A stretch of DNA of 64,000 bases from Egibacteraceae bacterium. Its GTDB lineage: Bacteria > Actinomycetota > Nitriliruptoria > Euzebyales > Egibacteraceae. Position 1 is the first letter of the stretch; each line of letters begins with the position of its first letter. This document shows positions 41,408 to 51,306 of this stretch, one piece after another. Below the pieces are notes generated by a model. The model was not told where the DNA came from, made no database searches, and saw only the letters and a list, made by a program, of their open reading frames with translations. A program made the translations under genes and the position numbers. The stretch covers positions 1 to 64,000 of the forward strand of contig DATLGH010000073.1 of assembly GCA_035540635.1 (NCBI GenBank), given 5' to 3'.

Positions 41408-43975
41408 ATGAAACCAGCCTGCCTGCGGGCCACCACACCAGCCTCACAGCCGGTCCGCCTGTTGACCGCTCTTCTCATTGCCCTCTTGAGCGCGGGGCTG
41501 TTTCCGGGGATGTCAGCCGCTGACGCGGCCGGCGCCGGAACCGACCTCGACCGCCTGGCGGGAAGGGATCGGATTGAGACGGCGGTGAACATCTCCCGCG
41601 GGGTCTTCCCCGACGGCGCATCCACCGCCGTGTTGGCGCGAGCCGACGCCTACCCCGACGCCCTCGCTGGTGGACCACTGGCTGCTGCACTGGAGGGTCC
41701 GATCCTCCTGACCGCCCGCGGCGGGCTGTCGGCCCAGGCCGCCGCGGAACTGCGGCGCCTCGCGCCGACGCGGGTGATCCTCCTGGGCGGCTACTCGGCG
41801 CTCGCCGCCTCCATGGAGGAGCAGGTGCGGGCCCAGGGCGTCGCGCAGGTAACCCGCGTTGCCGGGGCCGACCGTTACGAGACGGCGGCGGGCGTCGCAC
41901 GAGCGGTCGCCAGTAGGGGAACCGTCTCTGCGGTCTACCTGACGGAGGGCGCACACCCTGACCCTCGGCGGGGATGGGCGGACGCGGTGTCTGTTTCGGC
42001 ACTTGCTTCCCACAAGCGCCAGCCCATCTTGCTGGTCGGTCAGCGCCTTCCCGAACCGACCCGCCTGCTGCTGAGCGAGCTGCGCCCGGGCAAGGCCACC
42101 GTCGTTGGCGGCGAGGCCTCAGTTCCTGCCGACGTACTGCAGGCCGTCGCCTCTCTGGGGATTTCGGTCACGAGGATCAGCGGCCCCGACCGCTACGCCA
42201 CTTCGGCGGCAGTGGCCGACCGAGCGCTGTCTGAGGGCATGGAACCCTCACGCGTATGGCTGGCGACCGGGCGGAACTATCCCGATGCCCTGACCGCAGG
42301 GCCGGCAGCCGCACGCAGCGGGTCCTTGCTGCTCCTGGTTGACGGGCGCTCCTACGACCCCACGCGCAACGGCCTAGCCTGGCTCTCGGACAAGCTGTTG
42401 ACAGTCGAGCAGGTACGCCTGGTTGGCGGCCACGCGGCGATCACCGGCGACGTCCAGGTGCAGCTGGCCCAAAAGCTCAGGAAGGGGCCCAAGGCACCGC
42501 AGCCCACGCCCACAACCGAACCTAGTCCCGCACCCGCACCCGCGCCCGAGCCCAGCCCGTCACCCCAGCCGAGCCCCGGCTTGAAGGTCGGCCCCCAGAC
42601 CGAGACGTGCTCGGGCGTGCGGGTCGCCCCCGGCAACGACCTGCACGCGCTCCTGGCGGGTCATCCCGAGGGCACCACGTTCTGCTTCCAGCCAGGGGAA
42701 TACCGCCTCGCCGCCGCGCTTCGGCCAAAGAGCGGCCAGCGGCTGATCGGCTCGCCGGGTGCCGTGCTCAACGGCTCGAAACTCGTCACCAACGTGGTGC
42801 GTGACGGTACGCGGTGGGTCATCCCCAACCAGACCCAACAGCTGTGGGCGCCGGGAGAGTGCCATCCTGACTATCCCCTCTGCGCTCCTCCTGACCAGGT
42901 GTTCATCGACAGTGTGTCGTTACGGCCGGTGGCTACGCTCGCGGCACTGCGCCCAGGCACGTTCTTCTTTGACTACGGGGCCGACAAGATCTTCCTGGCC
43001 GACGACCCGACGATCCGCCAGCTGGAGGTCAGCGCCGGTCCGTCGGCAGCCGTCGCCGGTCACCACCGGCAGCAGTGGCCGAGCCCGGTCTCGGACTACG
43101 TCGAGGTCGCCAACTTCATCGTCGAGAAGTTCGCCAGCCCCGGGCAGTGGGGAGCCATCGACAGCTTCCATGCGGCAGGATGGCTTGTACGGAACAACGA
43201 GGTCCGGTTGAACCACGCGGTCGGTATCCGTCTCGGATCCGACGGACGCATCGCCAGCGGTGTCGCCCGGGGGAATCACGCGCACCACAATGGCCAACTC
43301 GGCGTCGGCTCCGGGACCAGCCTCGGCGCACTGATCGAAGGTAACCTCGTTGAGCACAACAACACCGCCGGTTTCCATCCCGGATGGGAGGCAGGCGGCA
43401 TCAAGGTCGGCGCCACGCGCAACATGACCATCCGCAACAACGTGGTGCACAACAACTTCGGGGCGGGCATCTGGAGCGATGTCGACAACGTGAACCTGCT
43501 CGTCGAGGGCAACACTGTCACCGACAATCCCAGCGCGGGCATCTGGCACGAGATCAGCTGGGACGCAGTCATCCGCAACAACTATGTCGCTCGCAACGGT
43601 GGATACCATCCGTGGGCCTACGGAGCAGGGATCCAGGTTGCGATCTCTTCCAACGTCGAAGTCTACGGCAACACAGTCGAGGACAACTTCAACGACATCA
43701 CCGTCATCCAGCAAAACCGTGGCGGCCTTGCACTGGGCAAGTGGGAATCGCGCAACGTCATCGTCCGCGACAACACCATCAAGACAAAGGGTGGCTACAC
43801 GGGCGCGGCGCAGGACGTCGGCGACCCCAACTGGTACGACACCCACAACATCCGCTTCCAGGGCAACCACTACATCATCGGCACCAATCCAAAGCCGTTC
43901 CATTGGAAGGACGCCCGCCGCACACCCGCCGAGTGGCGTGCCTTCGGCAACGACTCGCTGGGCGTGTTCCAGTGA
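41408..43975 (+). CDS. Cell-wall-binding repeat 2 protein with right-handed beta-helix domain
   Basis: An 855-residue secreted protein. A signal peptide (about 1-40) is followed by three CWB2 repeats (about 48-357; DRLAGRDRIETAV, VAGADRYETAAG and ISGPDRYATSAA), which anchor proteins to cell-wall polymers. A Pro/Thr/Glu linker covers about 365-392. The rest is a parallel beta-helix of pectate-lyase/carbohydrate-processing type with repeated NNxVxxN-like turns (IRNNVVHNNFGAGIWSD). It is probably a polysaccharide lyase, hydrolase or epimerase acting on the exported polymer (inference). The ATG at 41408 was chosen because it begins the signal peptide. Confidence 0.9.
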   Translation: MKPACLRATTPASQPVRLLTALLIALLSAGLFPGMSAADAAGAGTDLDRLAGRDRIETAVNISRGVFPDGASTAVLARADAYPDALAGGPLAAALEGPILLTARGGLSAQAAAELRRLAPTRVILLGGYSALAASMEEQVRAQGVAQVTRVAGADRYETAAGVARAVASRGTVSAVYLTEGAHPDPRRGWADAVSVSALASHKRQPILLVGQRLPEPTRLLLSELRPGKATVVGGEASVPADVLQAVASLGISVTRISGPDRYATSAAVADRALSEGMEPSRVWLATGRNYPDALTAGPAAARSGSLLLLVDGRSYDPTRNGLAWLSDKLLTVEQVRLVGGHAAITGDVQVQLAQKLRKGPKAPQPTPTTEPSPAPAPAPEPSPSPQPSPGLKVGPQTETCSGVRVAPGNDLHALLAGHPEGTTFCFQPGEYRLAAALRPKSGQRLIGSPGAVLNGSKLVTNVVRDGTRWVIPNQTQQLWAPGECHPDYPLCAPPDQVFIDSVSLRPVATLAALRPGTFFFDYGADKIFLADDPTIRQLEVSAGPSAAVAGHHRQQWPSPVSDYVEVANFIVEKFASPGQWGAIDSFHAAGWLVRNNEVRLNHAVGIRLGSDGRIASGVARGNHAHHNGQLGVGSGTSLGALIEGNLVEHNNTAGFHPGWEAGGIKVGATRNMTIRNNVVHNNFGAGIWSDVDNVNLLVEGNTVTDNPSAGIWHEISWDAVIRNNYVARNGGYHPWAYGAGIQVAISSNVEVYGNTVEDNFNDITVIQQNRGGLALGKWESRNVIVRDNTIKTKGGYTGAAQDVGDPNWYDTHNIRFQGNHYIIGTNPKPFHWKDARRTPAEWRAFGNDSLGVFQ

Positions 43976-44067
43976 CCGTCGCATTACTCCCCTCAGCTCG
44001 GCCGGGCGTAGGGCGACACCTCAATCAAGGATGGCGGCGCCACTTCCGGTGAGGACGTGTAGTTGAG

Positions 44068-44103
44068 ACGACCGTGCCCCCGCCGTGGCGGGGGCACGGT
44101 CGT
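44068..44103. terminator. Strong bidirectional hairpin between convergent genes
   Basis: A perfect 17-bp GC-rich inverted repeat with only GT between the arms (arms 44068-44084 and 44087-44103). It lies 92 nt past the CWB2 gene stop and 125 nt past the GT4 stop on the opposite strand. A short TT follows on the plus strand, GTC/TT on the other; it probably stops transcription in both directions. The rest of 43976-44228 shows no gene. Confidence 0.7.
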
Positions 44104-44228
44104 TGCCGGCCGGGGTTCGGGGCCGTCAGTCGGTGATCGCGGTGGACGGCGGCTTTGGCGGCCCACCAGCCCTGCAAGCCTGCCCGTCCCTGCTCTAACT
44201 AACCGCCACACCGGCCTACCTGCCATCC

Positions 44229-45443
44229 TCACCTCACGTGGCGCCCGACAGCCATGTGGTGCGTAGCTGCCTGCTCATAGGCGCGCAGTAGCGTCTCTGA
44301 GAAGGCGGTGGTGGGCCTCAGCGGACCCGGAGGTATCGGGGCTGGTTCGTTCATGAAACGATCGACGGCGGCCGCCAGGACTCTGGCAGTGGAACCGGGG
44401 CTGCTGGGGGCCACGGTGAAGGAAGGGCTCGCTGGCCAATGGCGCACCAGCTCCCTCGGTCCGCCATGAGCCAGACAAACCACCGGTGTCCCGAAGGATA
44501 GGGCTTCCGCGACGGCCAAGGTTGATTCGTCATGCAGGGCGGGATGGAGCAGCACGGCGGCCCGCGCGAGGCGCCGATGGAGCTCCTTTCGCTCAACGTG
44601 GCCCTCGAAGACCACCCGCTGCTGCAGGCCCCATGCCTTGACCGCTCGCTCCACTCGGCCACGATCTGGCCCGTTGCCGTACACGTGCAGCACCGCGTCC
44701 CGGCGGCGCATGTGTCGCAGCGTCCTGACAGCGAGCTTGCAGGCCTTCCAAGGGATGAGACGACCAACGAAGACAACCTCGTGGGTGCGTGCAGGCGGCG
44801 GTCCGACCGCCTCGACGGACGCGCAGGCGCCCTGCGGGTAGATGACGGTGCGGCCTGGACTGGCAACCACGGCCGCCGTTTCGACGTTGGCGACCCAGGC
44901 CACCGCCGCCTGCCGCTGAAGCCGGGCAATCGGTTGGTGACGAGCCAGGAGCCCCCGCCCTGTCCGGCGGAGCAGGAACTCACCCATGCCTCTGACGCCA
45001 AGTTCGGGAATTAGGGGTAACGGCGCCTCCACGCCCCCGCCCAGAGGCCCCCACACGAAAGGCTTGCCGAGCGCGCCCACCCCGGCCCGGGTCCAGTAGG
45101 CGCAAAGAGTGGCGTGATGGACCAAATCGAAGTCCACTTCTTCATCGAGCTCCCGAGCACGTTCTTTGGCACGCCGTTGCCATCGGTCCTGGTAGGCGTG
45201 GAAACGCAGTGTGCCGGTGTGGAGGAACCTGTCGATGCGCCCGCCGAGAGAGACACCCTCTATGTGGGCACGATCGGCGAGGCGGCGGGCGCGCAGCGCC
45301 TCCTGCACGGGCCGAACGCTTCCCGGATGCGTCAAGACCCAGACCTCATGCCTCCGGGTGGCCGCCAGCACGGCCTGCCACCCGACCTCCTGCTCTCCTC
45401 CGCGCCCCGGTTCGCACCAGATCGCCGACAGCAGCACCTTCAC
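44229..45443 (-). CDS. GT4 family glycosyltransferase
   Basis: A 404-residue GT-B enzyme. The donor-binding C-terminal domain has VVFVGRLIPWKACKLAVRTL, the HVERKELHRRLARA segment and the Ex7E region STLAVAEALSFGTPVV. The N-terminal domain has the acceptor-side WGPLGGGVEAPL. The GTG at 45443 overlaps the polymerase stop as GTGA. Belongs to the same minus-strand unit as the polymerase. Confidence 0.9.
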   Translation of the reverse strand: MKVLLSAIWCEPGRGGEQEVGWQAVLAATRRHEVWVLTHPGSVRPVQEALRARRLADRAHIEGVSLGGRIDRFLHTGTLRFHAYQDRWQRRAKERARELDEEVDFDLVHHATLCAYWTRAGVGALGKPFVWGPLGGGVEAPLPLIPELGVRGMGEFLLRRTGRGLLARHQPIARLQRQAAVAWVANVETAAVVASPGRTVIYPQGACASVEAVGPPPARTHEVVFVGRLIPWKACKLAVRTLRHMRRRDAVLHVYGNGPDRGRVERAVKAWGLQQRVVFEGHVERKELHRRLARAAVLLHPALHDESTLAVAEALSFGTPVVCLAHGGPRELVRHWPASPSFTVAPSSPGSTARVLAAAVDRFMNEPAPIPPGPLRPTTAFSETLLRAYEQAATHHMAVGRHVR

Positions 45444-46813
45444 GGCCGGATCCGGGAACGCTGCGACGGGCCACTTTCCGCCGTCAACCCTGTTGAAGGG
45501 TCCTCCGGCTGGCGCATCCACGGCAAGGCACAGCCGATTCCCACGAGCGTCCACAGCCATAGCGCTGTCTGCGGGCCCTCCAGAGTTGGATCGAACACGG
45601 CATTCACGAGCATGCCGAGAACCGACAGGGAAAGCCAGGCGGCCAGTCGCCATTGCCGGGTGCCGGGCGCTGCCCGGCGCCGACCGTCGAACATGCTCTT
45701 TCCCCAAACGCTCCAAAACAGCAGCCACAGCGCCAGTCCGGGCAGACCGAGACGGGCAAGGAGCGTCATGTGCGAGTTGTGCGCGTTGCGCAGCCGCTGC
45801 TCGGTGTCGAAGGACACCTGATACCCGTAGTGATCGGCGAGGTTCGGCCCGAACCCGAGGCCCAAGGGGCCGTTGCGCCCAGCGAGCGTATCTTGCCCGA
45901 TCTCTCCCCAGTAACTCAGCCGCCAGCGAACGGTTCCTTGCTGCATGCCTTCGGTGCTACCTTCCCCACCCATGAGCGTGCCGACGTTTTCGACAAACTG
46001 TGGTAGGGACACCTCTCGACCGTCCACGTCGATGCGAGCGTCCGTGACCGCCACGAGCGCTACCAGCAACAACAGCACGCCGAGCGTGGTTCCCGCAAAG
46101 GAGCGGTGTCGCGGAGCGGCCAGGGCGGTGCCGCCAAGGATGAGCGCCGCCGACACGATTGCTCCCCGGTTCGTCGTCCCTGCTATCAGCACGGAGCCCA
46201 ATGCTGCTGCGGTTGCCAACAGCCGCAAGCGCTGGGCCCGCACGGTCGGTGCTTTGCAACACAGCCACACGAACGACAGGCCGATGGCGGCGTGAACACC
46301 GAGATCACCAGGCTTGAAGCCCAGTACCGCCACGTCCGTTCCGGGCATAGTCGGCCCGTACCAAGAGAACCGACGGTTGATGACCACCGCGACACCGGCC
46401 CACCCCAGAAACCAGGGAAGGATTCGGACGTACCAGGTCATAAGCAAGTCGAGGAACGGAGGATTGGTGCGTAGCACCACCGCGACGACGAGGGCGAACA
46501 GGCTGTAGTAGAGCAACGCTGCATCGCGGACCGCGAGGAGCCCGTACTCAGGCAGGTCCAGGAGGAGGCGTGCCGTTCCGAGAGCCAGGAGGAGGAGGAG
46601 TGCTTCGAGCGGCGGCGATCGCAGCAACGTGGGCAGCACCATCGAGCGTCGGCGGAACACGAGTGCAAGCCCGGCTCCAAGGAGGATCTCACCAAGGAAG
46701 ATGGGGGTGCCCGGCACTCCGAGGTACGCAAACGGACGGTTGAAGAACAGGTAGCCGCACAAGGCGACCGCCAGCATGAACACATAGAGCTCCGGGGACG
46801 TCATTCCTCGCAT
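45440..46813 (-). CDS. O-antigen ligase/polymerase-like membrane protein
   Basis: A membrane protein of about 457 residues with ten or more helices and a large extracytoplasmic loop near residues 270-350 that contains the Wzy_C/WaaL-type segment GFGPNLADHYGYQ followed by RNAHNSHMTLLARLGLPGL (the H-x-N-S/H signature of O-antigen ligases). It would polymerise repeat units or ligate the polymer outside. I placed the start at ATG 46813 just before the first helix; ATG 46804 and a GTG at 46870 with GGAGG are alternatives. Confidence 0.87.
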   Translation of the reverse strand: MRGMTSPELYVFMLAVALCGYLFFNRPFAYLGVPGTPIFLGEILLGAGLALVFRRRSMVLPTLLRSPPLEALLLLLALGTARLLLDLPEYGLLAVRDAALLYYSLFALVVAVVLRTNPPFLDLLMTWYVRILPWFLGWAGVAVVINRRFSWYGPTMPGTDVAVLGFKPGDLGVHAAIGLSFVWLCCKAPTVRAQRLRLLATAAALGSVLIAGTTNRGAIVSAALILGGTALAAPRHRSFAGTTLGVLLLLVALVAVTDARIDVDGREVSLPQFVENVGTLMGGEGSTEGMQQGTVRWRLSYWGEIGQDTLAGRNGPLGLGFGPNLADHYGYQVSFDTEQRLRNAHNSHMTLLARLGLPGLALWLLFWSVWGKSMFDGRRRAAPGTRQWRLAAWLSLSVLGMLVNAVFDPTLEGPQTALWLWTLVGIGCALPWMRQPEDPSTGLTAESGPSQRSRIRP

Positions 46814-47067
46814 GTGAGAGGTCAGCGGCGGCCGCAGGTCGCGGCCCCTCGATGCAGTAGCGAGCTCCACTCCACCTCCGTGAGGCACCCATGCCGTGGC
46901 CGCTTTGTCTCGCGGTGGATGCCTCACGACAAGTCTAGGGCAAGGTGGCAACATTGACGACGCTGTGAACTGCATCGGGCGCGCGCTTCCGCTGGTCCGC
47001 TGAACGGAGTGCCCGAGCACCGTTCGGCGGCATCGATGCCATCGGCTCCGGATGAAAGAGGACAGAC

Positions 47068-47747
47068 TTGGAGCGTGACGAGTTCATCCGCTATGCGACC
47101 CACAAGCGCGGCAGGGTGTGGCGCGACGACTTCATCGTTTCGCGGTGCTCAGACAAGAGCGTGCTCGACGTCGGGTGCGTCGACCACACGCACCGGACAT
47201 CCGAGGAGTTGGGGGGCGTGGCTTCATCGCCGGATACGCGAGACAGCCAAGGAGGCCATCGGGACAGATCACTTGACCGAGGACATAAAGGTCCTCAACG
47301 CTCAGGGCTACGACATCGTCCAAGCTGACGCGGAGGACTTCGACCTTGAGCGTAACGTTCGATGTGATCGTCGCCGGTGACATTATCGAACATCTGAACA
47401 ACATCGGGAACTTCTTGCACTGCCTCAAGCGCCACATGACACCAGAGACCGACCTGATCCTTACCACGCCGAATCCTTTCGACGTGGAACGGTTCATCGT
47501 CTGCCTCATTCGCAACGCGGTGGGGGTGAACCCCGACCATACGGTATGGCTCGACCCAGTGGTTATGTGGCGCACCCTCGACCGAGCCGGCCTGCGGATT
47601 GTCGGGTTCACGTGGACAATGACGCGTTTTCGATCGATCAGCGGCCCGGGGGTAGCGTCACAACTGGCGCGAGTTTTGTCCGGATGGATCACTCGTGTTC
47701 GTCCTGCGATGCAGTCCGACTATGCCGTGGTTGTTAAGCTTTCCTAA
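47068..47747 (+). pseudogene. SAM methyltransferase broken by two +1 frameshifts
   Basis: Three overlapping frames together encode one class I methyltransferase: ERDEFIRYATHKRG and SVLDVGC in the first, AWLHRRIRETAKEAIGTDHL in the second, and TFDVIVAGDIIEHLNN plus TTPNPFDVERFI in the third. One extra G in the run 47211-47216 and one extra A at 47354-47355 would account for both shifts and restore continuous homology to a known type of methyltransferase beside polysaccharide genes. It starts at a TTG with GAGG upstream. It is either a pseudogene or a good gene with two sequencing errors. Its end overlaps the GT4 stop on the other strand. Confidence 0.8.
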
Positions 47748-49005
47748 CATTCTCAGCTGAGCCGAGCTCCGTCGCGCAGGGCGTGGCCAGCAGGGCGTCG
47801 TCTTCTGGCGTCCGGGAGACTCCGAGGAGTGCGCGATAGTGAGCCCGGAAGATGCGAGCGGTGCGCCCCCAGCTGAACTCTCTGTGGCGAGCATGGCCTG
47901 CATCGACCAGGCGCTGGCGCACCGCGGCGTTGGTCCAGACTGTGGCCACAGCCTCGGCGATGGCGTCGACGTTGTAGGGGTTGAACGTGAGTGCGCCGCC
48001 GCGAGCGATCTCGCGCAGAGGTGAGATGTCGGAGCACACCACGGCAGTTCCCGCTTCGAAGGCTTCGAGGATGGGCAGGCCCCAGCCCTCGAACAGCGAG
48101 GGGAAGACGACGCCGCTGGCACGGAGGTAGAGCTGCCGGAGGGTACCCGCATCCACGAAGCCGAGCGGATGGACAAGGTCGTCGACGGCCAGGCGCCTTA
48201 TCTCAGCTGCGACCGCCGGCCAGTGCTCGTTTTTCCTTCCGGTCAACACGAGCGCTACGTCGAGGTTCCATCGTGCACGCAGGCGGGCGATAGCCTGGAT
48301 CAGCCGCAGGTGGTTCTTGTGCGGCCACGTCTGTGCAGGGAACAGCAAGAAGCGTTCCGGAAGGCCGAGCCGCGGGGACGCGGCGGCAGAAGTTCCATAC
48401 GCCTCGGCGTACAGGCTCAGTATCGATGCCCATGGGACGACGATCACACGGGCTGGGTCGACACCGAGATGCCTGATGACGTCGTCGCGCCCGCCGGCAG
48501 TCATTACGGCGACAAGGCTGGCCTGGCGCGCCATGGCTCGGTACATAACACGCCGGTAGGCGCGCGTGAGCGGGTGCCAGAACTCGGGATGGTGGACGTG
48601 CTGAAGATCGTGCGGTTGGTAAATGTTCGGCAGCCGCGTGCGGAACCCACGCTGGCGCATGAAATGGACAAGATCAACATCCGCCGCCTCGACGGTACCG
48701 TCCGAGGCCGGTAGGACGTGCCCACGGCTGTCCGCCGCGTAATCGATGATCTTGCCGAGCAGGGGTGACGATCCGGCCAGCTGTCGCATCCGCGCACTCT
48801 TCGCATCGCCCGCGGAGCCCCCCACCAGCGGCTTGCAGGGACCTCGCAGCGCCGGCCGGAGCCACTCGTGGTCAGGGTACACGAGAAACAGGTACTCGTC
48901 GTCGCTGTCGACAAGCGTCGCCAGACCACTCGCGAGGCCGAGTACGGCTTGCTGAACCCCGCCTGGGTCGCCGTCAATGACCCTGGCATCGATCGCGATC
49001 CTCAT
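47734..49005 (-). CDS. GT4 family glycosyltransferase
   Basis: A 423-residue GT-B enzyme like mannosyl- or rhamnosyltransferases. The N-terminal domain begins MRIAIDARVIDGDPGGVQQ and the acceptor region has NIYQPHDLQHVHHPEFW. The C-terminal domain has FLLFPAQTWPHKNHLRLIQA and the Ex7E motif SLFEGWGLPILEAFEAGTAV. I chose the ATG at 49005 because it directly begins the fold; a longer upstream frame is low complexity. It follows the tyrosine autokinase gene on the same strand. Confidence 0.92.
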   Translation of the reverse strand: MRIAIDARVIDGDPGGVQQAVLGLASGLATLVDSDDEYLFLVYPDHEWLRPALRGPCKPLVGGSAGDAKSARMRQLAGSSPLLGKIIDYAADSRGHVLPASDGTVEAADVDLVHFMRQRGFRTRLPNIYQPHDLQHVHHPEFWHPLTRAYRRVMYRAMARQASLVAVMTAGGRDDVIRHLGVDPARVIVVPWASILSLYAEAYGTSAAASPRLGLPERFLLFPAQTWPHKNHLRLIQAIARLRARWNLDVALVLTGRKNEHWPAVAAEIRRLAVDDLVHPLGFVDAGTLRQLYLRASGVVFPSLFEGWGLPILEAFEAGTAVVCSDISPLREIARGGALTFNPYNVDAIAEAVATVWTNAAVRQRLVDAGHARHREFSWGRTARIFRAHYRALLGVSRTPEDDALLATPCATELGSAENVRKA

Positions 49006-49045
49006 AGCTCTGCCACTTTCGTCACTCGTTGCGACGTCAGTCCGG

Positions 49046-50629
49046 TCAACCGCCGCGCCGCGCCTCTCGCGGATAATCGACTTTCTGCTGCGCCCGCCGA
49101 CGCCTGCGGTGCCGGCCCTTGATGGCGTGACCGTTGGTCTCCTTGCCGTTTGGCTCCTGGCCGTACTGGTAGGGCCCGTAGGCGCCGCGGCTGGGCTGGG
49201 CTCGGTTGAACACGTAGCCGAGCAGCGGGGCGCCGATGAAGCCGAGGCGTTCACGGGCTTCGGCGAGTAGCGCCATCGGCGTGCCGCGACTGACCACCAT
49301 CACGATCCCATCGACCTGTCCGGCGATGGCAGAGGTGTCCGCCACCGCCAAAAGCGGGGGAGAGTCGAACACGACGAGGTCTGCGCGCTCCTTGATGCGC
49401 TGGACAGCCGTCCGGAACCCTGACGTGCGGAAGAAGGAACTGGCGCCCTCCACCGGTTTTCCGGCAGGCACCACGGACAGGCCCGTCCTCTCGGAGACCT
49501 GCCAGCGGTTGACGCACCAGTTCGATGGAATCGCGAAGTCGATGAGGTCCGTAAGACCGAGCTCGTCGGTCATGCCGGCTGCGCGGGACAGGCCCCGCAT
49601 CCGCTCGTCGGCGTCCACGAGCAGCAAGTGGCGCCCGTCCCGGGCGGCGACGACTGCGAGGTTCACGGCCGTGGTGGTCTTGCCGTCCCCGGGAACGGCG
49701 CTCGTGACGAGGAAGCTGCGGGCGCCGTCGTCCTCGAGAGCGGACTCCAGCGACGCGAGGACGAAGGCATAGGCCTCAGCAGCGGCGGAGTGGGGCGCTG
49801 ACACGGTGGGAGTCAGCCCGTCCACGCCCACGGCATGGAAGTCGGGTATCTCGCCGAGCAGGGGTGCGCCGAGCACGCGGGCCGGGTCGTGACGACTGTC
49901 TGCCTTCTGGGCGGCGTCGCCTCGCCACCACGCCACACCAGCCGCAGCGACGAAGGCGAGCAAGGCCGCCGTGGCCGCGTTGCGCACAGGGCGTGGCTGC
50001 ACCGGCGACTCCGGCGCCGCCGCCGGCTCGAACAACTCCACGCCCGAGCCGTACAGCTCCGCATCCACGGCGAGCTGGGCGGCGCGCTCCTGGAACGCGG
50101 CTTGCTCCCCCGTCTCCTGGAGCTGGGCGAGGGCGGCGGCCGCGTTGGCGCGTACCTCCTTCGCAACGTGTTCCTGGTACGCCTCGGCCACCGCGTTCGC
50201 CAGCTCGGCGGCTGCGTGAGGTGTTCCATCACGGGCGCGGATCGTGATGACGTCCGACTCGGTCGCCGCCTCGGCTTCGACCGCAGCGCGGACTTCGTCC
50301 AGCGCCAGTCGGTCATCAATGCGCTCACGGGCCAGATCCAGCACTACCGTGGAGCTGATACGCTCGGCCTGGTTGCGCACGTGGCGGTTGGGGTCGCTGA
50401 AGGTGGGGCCGACCTCGGAGAAGACGCCGGCGTTGCGCGGATCGGCGAGGATCAGGCGCGCTTGCGCCTCGTAGCGGACGGGTTGGAGCAGCGAAACACC
50501 GCCGGCCATCCCCGCCAGGGCGATGACCGCGGCGAGCACCCGCCAGCGATACCGCCATACCGATTCGAGCAGACCCGGACCGGCATCCCACACCTCTTCG
50601 TGTTGTGCCTCCACCTTAACCTTGTCCAT
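49046..50629 (-). CDS. Wzc-like chain-length regulator and tyrosine autokinase
   Basis: A 527-residue protein with the domains of actinobacterial/proteobacterial BY-kinases: an N-terminal Wzz-type domain between two membrane helices (about 30-55 and 240-260) and a C-terminal kinase. Walker A is SAVPGDGKTTTAVNLA (near residue 310), Walker A' LLLVDADERM and Walker B LVVFDSPPLL. The tail has few Tyr (RGAYGPYQYG) followed by a basic Arg-rich end, so autophosphorylation sites are limited to two or three. It controls polymer length and export. ATG 50629 was chosen although no ribosome binding site is obvious; a GTG at 50734 is possible. Confidence 0.88.
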   Translation of the reverse strand: MDKVKVEAQHEEVWDAGPGLLESVWRYRWRVLAAVIALAGMAGGVSLLQPVRYEAQARLILADPRNAGVFSEVGPTFSDPNRHVRNQAERISSTVVLDLARERIDDRLALDEVRAAVEAEAATESDVITIRARDGTPHAAAELANAVAEAYQEHVAKEVRANAAAALAQLQETGEQAAFQERAAQLAVDAELYGSGVELFEPAAAPESPVQPRPVRNAATAALLAFVAAAGVAWWRGDAAQKADSRHDPARVLGAPLLGEIPDFHAVGVDGLTPTVSAPHSAAAEAYAFVLASLESALEDDGARSFLVTSAVPGDGKTTTAVNLAVVAARDGRHLLLVDADERMRGLSRAAGMTDELGLTDLIDFAIPSNWCVNRWQVSERTGLSVVPAGKPVEGASSFFRTSGFRTAVQRIKERADLVVFDSPPLLAVADTSAIAGQVDGIVMVVSRGTPMALLAEARERLGFIGAPLLGYVFNRAQPSRGAYGPYQYGQEPNGKETNGHAIKGRHRRRRRAQQKVDYPREARRGG

Positions 50630-50855
50630 TTCGTGCGCCGCGTCGGCGAGAGGGGGCCTGGCGCGGCCTGCATCCCACCACGGGAGCTGCTGTCCACCGC
50701 GATACTGAGGGTAATCGGCGCGGCGGCGGGTCACCTTGAAGGGACGCAAATCACCGGAAGCGGCGAATGCTGGCTCGTCCGAGGGCAACCCGACGGCATG
50801 GGAGCAGCGCCTCCGAGCCGTCCTGGAAGCGGCCGCCGATCCAAACCGTCCCGGG

Positions 50856-51239
50856 TTATGAGGTGCGGAGGGCGCGGCGCCGACGGCGGGCGGCGAATAC
50901 GGCCCCCCCGCCGGCAACCAGCAGCGCCAGTGCCAGTGCGAGCAATCCAACCGTGAACGCGCCGGTGGCGGCAAGGTTGCGGCTCGGCGCCGGGACGGCC
51001 GGTGCTCCAGCCCGCTGCGGGCCACCGGGAGCCCGGCCCTCGACAGCGCGGGCCTCGCCGGCCGGAACGGCGACTCCGGGTGCCGGAGCCACGCCCGTGG
51101 GCGGCACCGTGACGTCGCCGGGGCGGGTGATGTCGCCCGGCAGGGCGCCGCCGTAGGGATCGGTTTGCTGCGCGGCCGCGGGCAGGGCGAAAACCAGGAT
51201 TGACAGCACCGCCACCAGAGCCAGAGCGAACCTTGTCAC
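50856..51239 (-). CDS. Small surface protein with LAxTG sorting signal
   Basis: A 127-residue exported protein: a signal peptide (to about residue 23, ALPAAAQQ), a Pro/Gly/Val/Ala-rich extended region, then LAATG (89-93), a hydrophobic span and an Arg-rich tail, which is a sortase signal of the LAxTG type used by actinobacterial class E sortases. It would be linked to the wall. No sortase gene is in the window. The GTG has an AGGGG ribosome binding site. It stands between the tyrosine kinase and DUF4012 genes, so a structural role in the polysaccharide layer is possible. Confidence 0.82.
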   Translation of the reverse strand: MTRFALALVAVLSILVFALPAAAQQTDPYGGALPGDITRPGDVTVPPTGVAPAPGVAVPAGEARAVEGRAPGGPQRAGAPAVPAPSRNLAATGAFTVGLLALALALLVAGGGAVFAARRRRRALRTS

Positions 51240-51306
51240 CGTGCACCCCTTCCCCTACCGAGAGTGATCCCTCGATTGCGGCCACAGTACCAGCATTGAG
51301 CGGGGA

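Noticed and set aside
50856-51239. LPGDI segment as an LPxTG variant
   Set aside because: It lies in the N-terminal half without a following hydrophobic span; the real signal is LAATG near the C-terminus.
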